Origin: an uncultured Clostridia bacterium
Lineage (GTDB): Bacteria > Bacillota > Clostridia > TANB77 > CAG-508
Assembly: GCA_948739805.1 (NCBI GenBank)
Contig: CAPYID010000025.1
Span: 1 to 29,874 of the forward strand
DNA: 29,874 nt
Reading direction: 5' to 3'
Position 1 is the first letter of the stretch. Each line of letters begins with the position of its first letter. A model generated the notes under the pieces. It was not told where the DNA came from. It saw nothing but the letters and a program-made list of their open reading frames with translations, and searched no databases. A program made the translations under genes and the position numbers. This document shows positions 24,567-29,874 of the stretch, piece after piece.

Positions 24567-26222
24567 TTATATTACCTTTTTATTATTTAGAATCTTTTCT
24601 ACTTCAATAAATTCATCTATATTTTCATTTATTGTATTTAGTGGTGCAAAGTTAAATGAAATAAAAACATTTTTGTCTTTGTCTATTTCTATTTTATCTA
24701 TTAGTCTAAACAAACAAGATTTATCTATTTCTTTCATTTCTAGAAACTCATTTATAGTTTTATTTATTTGTCCTTCATCATTTTTATTTTTAATAGTTCT
24801 TTGCCCCTGTAAAATTTGAAATCTATCCATTAATTCACTTTTTTCATTTGTTAGTTTATCTCTTTCATTAACAAATCTTGCAGATATTCTTGTAAAATCA
24901 ATATCAGTCAATATTCCATTTAATTTATCGTTATATAGGCTATCTACATTTTTGTTAATACTAGCTATTTTAATATCTATTATTTCAAGTTGCTTTTTTA
25001 CAGATTCTACCAAATCAATTGACTTATCTTTTACTTTTTTATAAGTTTCTTCTAACATTGTACGATTAGCATATATCTTACAAACTTGTCTTACTATCTC
25101 CAGTATTCTTTTTTCAAACTTTGGATAATTCAAATTTCTTACATAGCAACCTCTTTTTTGATAACCTGTATCTACTATATATGGAATTTTTGGTCTAGTA
25201 CTATTATGATTTACTTTTAATACAATTTGCATTTGCCAACCGACAATGTTTACAGTATATCAGTCCTCGCAGTAGATAGTCATATTGTTTTATAACTTTT
25301 TTTGCTCGTTCTTTATGTATTACTTGAGCTTTTTCAAATATGTCTTTATCAATAATTGGCTCGTGAGTATTATCTACTCTTATGTATTTTTCCTTTTCCA
25401 CTTTACGAAGTTTTTTTACTTTATATGAAACAACTGATATTTTATTTTGGACTGTATTTCCAATATAAACCTCGTTTTTTAACATATCGCATACAGTAGT
25501 TGCATTCCAAAAATAATTGGTCTTATTTTCATTTTGAACAATACTAGTTTTCCTATATCCAGATGGACTTAAATAATGATTTTTATTTAGATATTCAACA
25601 ATCAATTTACTTCCAATTCCATTTACATACGTATCAAATATTTTTCTTACCACATCTGCAACATTATTATCAATAACTAATTTGTTTTTATTGTTTAAAT
25701 CTTTTTTATAACCGATATGCTGGTGTACTACACAAATATTCACCTTGCTTTTGTTTTTCTTTAAATACACTTCTAATCTTTTTCGATATATCTTTAGCAT
25801 ACATATCATTTAAAATTGCTTTAAATGGTGTAATATCATTGTTTACTGTTTCACTATATGTATCTATTCCATCAAGTATTGAAACATATCTAACTTGATT
25901 TTCTGGAAAATAATTTTCTATATAATAACCTGTCTTTATATAATCTCTTCCAAGTCTTGATAAATCTTTTGTTATTATCATATTAATTTTTTGATTTTCA
26001 ATATCTGCAATTAGCCTATTAAACTCTGGTCTATCAAATGTAGTTCCGTGAAATTCCATCATCAACATATTCATCTATAATATTTAGGTTTTGCTCTTTT
26101 AAGTATCTTTCAATTATTTTTCTTTGATTTCCAATACTTTCACTTTCTTGTTTGTCCCCATCTTCACGAGATAATCTTATATACATTCCTACTTTATAGT
26201 TTTTAGTTATTAGTTTAAACAT
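24567..26222 (-). CDS. Large serine recombinase 2, requiring three +1 shifts at CGG
   Basis: A paralogue of recombinase 1 with the same domains in order: YIRLSREDGD, ESESIGNQ, TFDRPEFNRL, ITKDLSRLGRDY, FKAILNDMYAKDISKK, zinc ribbon LIYCKHC and a C-terminal helical region. The reading frame is interrupted three times, each at an in-frame CGG: 26046-26048 (after TCA), 25712-25714 (after TAT) and 25240-25242 (after TGT). Removing just the C each time gives SGTTFDRP, AYGYKKDL and CGWQMQ. The segments of 58, 111, 157 and 224 residues then add up to a 550-aa protein with no other fault. Start at MFKLITKNYK with AAAGGAG upstream. It sits at the left edge of a second island in the same orientation as recombinase 1. 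Confidence 0.85.
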
Positions 26223-26273
26223 TTCACTCCTTTCCATAAAAATATTTACAGTACTATTATCATAACGTGGTCT

Positions 26274-26417
26274 TTATATTTTGTCAGCTCTTTTTTCAAT
26301 ATTTTTATTATTCGTTTTCTTTTCAGTAAAATCGTAAAACATTTTACAAATAACTTTATCAATAGGTTGTTTTGCCTTATTAAATTTACAGTAAATCTTT
26401 ATATCTTCTTTTCCCAA
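26274..26417 (-). CDS. Small protein encoded before recombinase 2, 47 aa
   Basis: A TTG-started frame (LGKEDIKIYCKFNKAKQPIDKV) with AAGAGGTG about six bases upstream. It lies 51 bases before the recombinase 2 start. It shares the opening GKE.KI...FN, size and position with the 46-aa gene before recombinase 1, suggesting a conserved partner of this recombinase type. Confidence 0.6.
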   Translation of the reverse strand: MGKEDIKIYCKFNKAKQPIDKVICKMFYDFTEKKTNNKNIEKRADKI

Positions 26418-26576
26418 AACATACACCTCTTAATAATATTTATTATTATTTAAGAATGATATTCGTATAATCAAAATTTTTCTATTTAAATATCAAACTT
26501 AAATAATTTATAAAGAGTATACTTCGTTTTTAAAAATTTTTATTATAATGGGTACAGAAAAAGAAATTTGGGTACA

Positions 26577-26617
26577 AAAAAAGATGGAGCTTTTACTAAT
26601 AAAAACTACATCTTTTT
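26577..26617. terminator. Bidirectional hairpin
   Basis: AAAAAAGATG / CATCTTTTTT outer stem with further imperfect pairing inside (AG, TTTTA / TAAAA, CT). A run on one side and T run on the other. It sits in the 380-bp gap between the recombinase 2 unit and the restriction operon. Confidence 0.6.
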
Positions 26618-26622
26618 TGTTA

Positions 26623-26740
26623 CGAATTTTAAGGCATTTTGTGGTGCCCAAAATTCGCCAGCTTGGTGTTTTGACACCGTTTTCGCTGTTTAGGAGAAAA
26701 TCTCCTAATACCTTTTTAGCCCGCTGGGAGGGAATTCTTT
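26623..26740. other. GC-richer multi-stem segment, candidate structured RNA or element end
   Basis: Within the long gap 26427-26796 this stretch folds on paper into several stems. CGAATTTTaaGGCA / TGCCcAAAATTCG is at 26623-26657. CCAGC (26658-26662) pairs with GCTGG (26723-26727) around two hairpins, GGTGT-TTTG-ACACC (26665-26678) and TTAGGAGA-AAA-TCTCCTAA (26690-26708). Base composition differs from the flanks. The rest of the gap (26427-26576) shows no gene. Confidence 0.45.
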
Positions 26741-26796
26741 AAGTTTTTTTAGTCTAAAAAACTGTGATTTTTTAATTACTGTTTCCTCTTATTTAA

Positions 26797-27891
26797 TTAA
26801 TTTTCGCTATTAGAATTTAAATCAATTTTTCCTACTAGTAATTCAGACTTACTAATTATTCTATCTATCGTTGAATTAGCAGTTTTCATTATATATAAAT
26901 ATATTTTCATTTGTTCTTCTAATAGATTAATGGCTTGCGTAAGTTTTCTTTCCATACCTTTTACGGATATAAAAGTAGAAATCATATCGTCTATTTTTTC
27001 ATTAGACTCTAGTATAGACTTTTTCATACTATATAATCCTTTTAATGAAGCTATTAACCCTTCCTTATTTGATTGATTTTCCATATATTTATTATCAATC
27101 AAATCAAGAAAATTATTTTCAATCCTTCCCCAAATATTTTCAAATTCAATATTATGAATTTTCATTTTATTAGCAAAATCTTGAATGCCTATTCCAACTT
27201 TTCTAGCAATATTTCTAATAAAACTAGCGTTACCTGATGAAGGCGATTTCGATACTCTATTTATCTCACCTGTAGCATCTTCCATTTGTTTTGTCATTAC
27301 ATTTTGCTCTTCTGTCATTTTTTTTATTTCATCTGACAATTTATATATATCCTCGTTTATATCTGCTATAAAATCTAAAAAACCTCTATCCTCTTCATCT
27401 ATATTTTCTTGAAATGTATTTACATCTTCTTTAAATATTCTTTGTTTTTCATCACTAGGATAATAATCTTTTATAGGATTTCCAAATTGAACACTTCCAT
27501 CTTTTGCACCTTGTAAAATTTTTTCAATTTCATCTATTATATCATTAATTTTCCAAAAATTAGTTTCATATTCGCTTACTCTATATGATCTAATATCAAA
27601 AGGTAATTCATTTATATCTTGCGTAATAAGTATTACTTTTTTATTTAAAGCATGGCATAATCCTAATTCATAAAATACATTTGGATTTAGTCCTGTTACA
27701 TCAGCAATTATTACATCAGCATTTCCTATTCCTACCACTATATCTTGTAATATACTTCTTTTATTATCTAAATCTCCAGCATTAGAAAATTCATATTCAT
27801 CTTTTAATTTTTCTTTAATCATACCATATAATTCCAAAAATTCTTCTTGAAATGGCATTATCATAAATACTTTTAATTTTTCCACTTTCAT
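26797..27891 (-). CDS. TIR/nucleoside-deoxyribosyltransferase-like protein with helical C-terminus
   Basis: The N-terminal ~120 residues are a Rossmann-like domain of the nucleoside 2-deoxyribosyltransferase/TIR-like type: KVFMIMPFQEEF (first strand), IGNADVIIADVTG and NPNVFYELGLCHAL with the conserved Asn/Glu, then KKVILITQD. A linker and long helical C-terminus (~150-364) follow, with coiled-coil character around DEIKKMTEEQNVMTKQMEDA and near the end. Relatives of this N-terminal domain hydrolyse nucleotides or act as sensors in antiphage systems. The gene begins 23 bases after the restriction endonuclease stop on the same strand, so it is likely part of the operon. It could be a back-up defence effector for the restriction system, which is inference from context. 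No membrane segment is seen. Confidence 0.65.
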   Translation of the reverse strand: MKVEKLKVFMIMPFQEEFLELYGMIKEKLKDEYEFSNAGDLDNKRSILQDIVVGIGNADVIIADVTGLNPNVFYELGLCHALNKKVILITQDINELPFDIRSYRVSEYETNFWKINDIIDEIEKILQGAKDGSVQFGNPIKDYYPSDEKQRIFKEDVNTFQENIDEEDRGFLDFIADINEDIYKLSDEIKKMTEEQNVMTKQMEDATGEINRVSKSPSSGNASFIRNIARKVGIGIQDFANKMKIHNIEFENIWGRIENNFLDLIDNKYMENQSNKEGLIASLKGLYSMKKSILESNEKIDDMISTFISVKGMERKLTQAINLLEEQMKIYLYIMKTANSTIDRIISKSELLVGKIDLNSNSEN

Positions 27892-27914
27892 ACTCTATTC
27901 ATAATATATTTTCT

Positions 27915-28664
27915 TTAAATTTTATCAAATCCTTCATATTCTTTAAATGCTAATAAATATAATGCTTTTAGCAAATCAGGATTTTTGCCTTTCAACTCAT
28001 TAATAACTGTATCTGTTCCTACTTGTAATTCTTTATTTTCTTCTATAATTTCATCTATTAATTTAGGAAGTTCCATACAAATTTTATAAAAAGCCTCTTT
28101 GTCTCCAGTTACAATCTCGTAAAATTTATCTAATGAAACTCTTTTTATTCTTTCATTTTCAACTCTTTCTCCATCTACGGAAACTTTCCAAACTATATTT
28201 TGACTATTTTTAGCAATTGCTTCTACTAAAAAACATTCTGCTGTACTTTCTTTTGCTATTTTATTCAACATTCTCATATATGTTTTTTGTGATGATGAGG
28301 AGTTCATTGTATTATGCTTATTTTTCATTTCTATATAGATTTTATTTCCATCTTTTTTAGTATAAATAACATCAAAACCTTCTTTAGGCACTTCGCAATT
28401 TTCTATATACTTAAACATATTTTGATGAAAATAACCAATAGCATTAGACTTTGTTTTATCTCTCTGTCTTACTAATTCATCTTTTATTACTTCTTCAAAA
28501 GTTTTTCTATAAACTTTACTATCAAACACCATTTTTATAGGATCTACAATATTGGAATTAAATTTACTTAAATCTATTCCATCTAAAGTTTTTTCATATG
28601 TAGATATTGTATTTCTTATATGTTCTTTCAAATTTTCTTTTGTTATAAAATTAAGATTCCACAT
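27915..28664 (-). CDS. Type II restriction endonuclease, Eco47II/Sau96I family
   Basis: A 249-aa protein beginning MWNLNFITKENLKEHI. It has the family landmarks SKFNSNIVDPIKMVFDS, IGYFHQNMFKYI and the PD-(D/E)xK-type core GFDVIYT...IYIEMKNKHNTMNSSSSQKTY (Asp, then Glu-x-Lys). Members cut GGWCC or GGNCC, so that is the expected site. AAGGAG lies nine bases before this ATG; an ATG six codons upstream lacks spacing to an RBS. The start overlaps the methyltransferase end by 14 bases, which keeps expression of endonuclease behind methylase. Confidence 0.88.
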   Translation of the reverse strand: MWNLNFITKENLKEHIRNTISTYEKTLDGIDLSKFNSNIVDPIKMVFDSKVYRKTFEEVIKDELVRQRDKTKSNAIGYFHQNMFKYIENCEVPKEGFDVIYTKKDGNKIYIEMKNKHNTMNSSSSQKTYMRMLNKIAKESTAECFLVEAIAKNSQNIVWKVSVDGERVENERIKRVSLDKFYEIVTGDKEAFYKICMELPKLIDEIIEENKELQVGTDTVINELKGKNPDLLKALYLLAFKEYEGFDKI

Positions 28665-29679
28665 TTTTATTAACTCCTTCATTTAAAGCATTCATTATTG
28701 ATAATCCCACTTCTTTCGCCAACTCAACTGGAACAGCATTTCCTATTTGTTTATATATATCGTTCATTTTTCCAGAGAAATTCCATTCATCTGGAAATGA
28801 TTGAATTCTTGCATACTCTCTCGTAGTGAAAGGTCTACTTTCATCTGGATGACATCTATCTGTTTGTTTCATCATTGGAGAACAAGTTAAAGTCAATGAA
28901 GGCTCGTCCCAAGATATTCTTCTTGCAATTCCTGTTCTTCCACCTCCCATAAAATAGCATGATTTCATATAATCTCTTGCTACATCATCTGGTAAATCTC
29001 TCCAATATCCCCCTGGAGGTACTAAATCAAATACCTTTTTCTTTTTTTCTGGATATTTTGCTCCAACTGAATTTGGAACGTTTTTTAGTACATCTTTTAA
29101 AACAGGCTTATAACCGTGAGGTTTTGGATATTCAAATTTAATATTTTCTTTTAAATCATTTCTAGTTCCTATTATAACAACCCTTTGTCTTTTTTCAGCC
29201 ACTCCGTAATCCCATGCATTCAAAATTTTCCATTCAACTGTATATCCTAAGTCTTCAAATACATCCACCATTGTTTTTATTGTTCTTCCACCATCATGAG
29301 TTGTTAAACCTTTGACATTTTCAGCAAGAAACATTTTTGGTTGTAATTGCCTTAAAAATTCTGCATAATAGAAAAACATTGTTCCTCTAATATCTTCTAA
29401 GCCTAGTTTTTTTCCTGCATAACTGAATGATTGACAAGGATATCCTCCAGATAATAAATCTAGTTCTCCTTTTTTCAAATTAAATTCTTTTAATAAATCT
29501 TTTTGAGAAAATTTAATAATATCCTCTTCAATTACATTCCAGTTTGGTCTATTTAACCTTAATGTTTCACATGCTGTTTTATCTATTTCTACTAATCCAA
29601 TTTCTTCAAATCCTGCCTTTTCTAATCCTAGGGCTAATCCTCCTGCTCCTGCAAATAATTCTATACATTTTCTTCTCAT
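28651..29679 (-). CDS. DNA (cytosine-5-)-methyltransferase
   Basis: A 342-aa C5 methyltransferase protecting the restriction site. Motif I is ELFAGAGGLALG (SAM binding), motif IV GGYPCQSFSYAGKK with the catalytic Cys, motif VI ENVKGL, motif VIII EKRQRVVIIG, a short target-recognition region around residues 190-270, motif IX REYARIQSFPDEW and motif X YKQIGNAVPV. The pairing with an Eco47II/Sau96I-type endonuclease suggests GGWCC or GGNCC methylation at the inner C. The start is at MRRKCIE because AAGGAG is eight bases upstream of it, while the Met two codons earlier is too close. The gene leads the operon methylase-endonuclease-TIR-like protein. No CGG codon is in frame. Confidence 0.95.
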   Translation of the reverse strand: MRRKCIELFAGAGGLALGLEKAGFEEIGLVEIDKTACETLRLNRPNWNVIEEDIIKFSQKDLLKEFNLKKGELDLLSGGYPCQSFSYAGKKLGLEDIRGTMFFYYAEFLRQLQPKMFLAENVKGLTTHDGGRTIKTMVDVFEDLGYTVEWKILNAWDYGVAEKRQRVVIIGTRNDLKENIKFEYPKPHGYKPVLKDVLKNVPNSVGAKYPEKKKKVFDLVPPGGYWRDLPDDVARDYMKSCYFMGGGRTGIARRISWDEPSLTLTCSPMMKQTDRCHPDESRPFTTREYARIQSFPDEWNFSGKMNDIYKQIGNAVPVELAKEVGLSIMNALNEGVNKNVES

Positions 29680-29749
29680 TCTCATTGCTCCTTAATACTT
29701 TAACAATATATCATAAAATTTGATTTTTTTCTACATATAATAAAGAATT

Positions 29750-29874
29750 TTATATTAAAAGTAAATACTTTCCATTTTTTACTTTCTCTATTATTTTCAA
29801 TTGATTTAATTCTTTAATTGTTTTATTTATTACTGAAATTGAAACATTTAAATTCTCAGCAAGTGCTTTTTGAG
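29750..29874 (-). CDS. C-terminal end of a winged-helix DNA-binding protein (partial)
   Basis: The last 41 residues of a minus-strand gene that begins beyond the window: QKALAENLNVSISVINKTIK then LKIIEKVKNGKYLLLI. Helix-turn, recognition helix and beta wing are as in a MarR- or RepL-like winged helix. It is ~70 bases upstream of the methyltransferase and on the same strand. It could regulate the restriction operon or be an unrelated island gene. Confidence 0.55.
   Translation of the reverse strand, partial: QKALAENLNVSISVINKTIKELNQLKIIEKVKNGKYLLLI

Noticed and set aside
26548..26742. 64-codon plus-strand reading frame between recombinase 2 and the restriction operon
   Set aside because: No ribosome binding site. 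It runs across the terminator hairpin and the multi-stem segment, and the peptide looks like translation of non-coding DNA.

Overview
The window is a stretch of very AT-rich chromosome, probably from an uncultured anaerobic, fermentative Clostridia-like member of the Bacillota. The evidence is AdhE, rubrerythrin, Mn-dependent pyrophosphatase, the era-yqzL-recO gene order, strong AGGAGG ribosome binding sites and UUG/GUG starts. I do not name a species. No rRNA, tRNA or CRISPR array was seen.

Layout. 1-8.3 kb: one giant minus-strand gene for a cyclic beta-1,2-glucan synthase. 8.4-10.4 kb: an unrecognised small gene, a decayed dockerin-type surface protein and a RelBE-like toxin-antitoxin pair. 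10.5-12.4 kb: a plus-strand operon, deoD-ppaC. 12.4-13.8 kb: a DUF3006 protein, two small unknown genes and several small palindromic or MITE-like repeats. 13.8-19.2 kb: minus-strand housekeeping genes adhE, recO, yqzL, era and rubrerythrin. 19.3-20.7 kb: a small four-helix membrane protein and the 5' part of a PG-binding/LysM/M14 peptidase gene. 20.7-24.36 kb: a 3.7-kb serine-recombinase element inserted in that peptidase gene. 24.36-24.48 kb: a further ~120 bp of the peptidase gene. 24.5 kb to the window end: a second serine-recombinase island inserted in the same gene, carrying a GGNCC/GGWCC-type restriction-modification operon and a TIR/deoxyribosyltransferase-like protein. Its right end lies outside the window.

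The most striking observation concerns four genes that look frameshifted: recO, both recombinases and a 131-aa element gene. They contain six breaks in total, and every break is repaired by ignoring the C of an in-frame CGG codon so that the next codon read is GGA or GGT (Gly). With those six C bases skipped, all four genes become full length (237, 527, 550 and 131 aa) with no other defect. The intact genes contain many CGG trinucleotides but almost no in-frame CGG codons; the one exception is in an unrecognised small ORF. This suggests that CGG is an unassigned or starved codon in this organism and is a site of +1 frameshifting, or of quadruplet CGGN decoding. It could be tested genome-wide.

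Other points of interest are tandem integration of two related elements into one peptidase gene, a small conserved protein gene in front of each recombinase, a 45-bp hairpin repeat with compensatory changes, short palindromic repeats (one translated in frame inside the glucan synthase), and a leader with mutually exclusive pairings upstream of the M14 gene.
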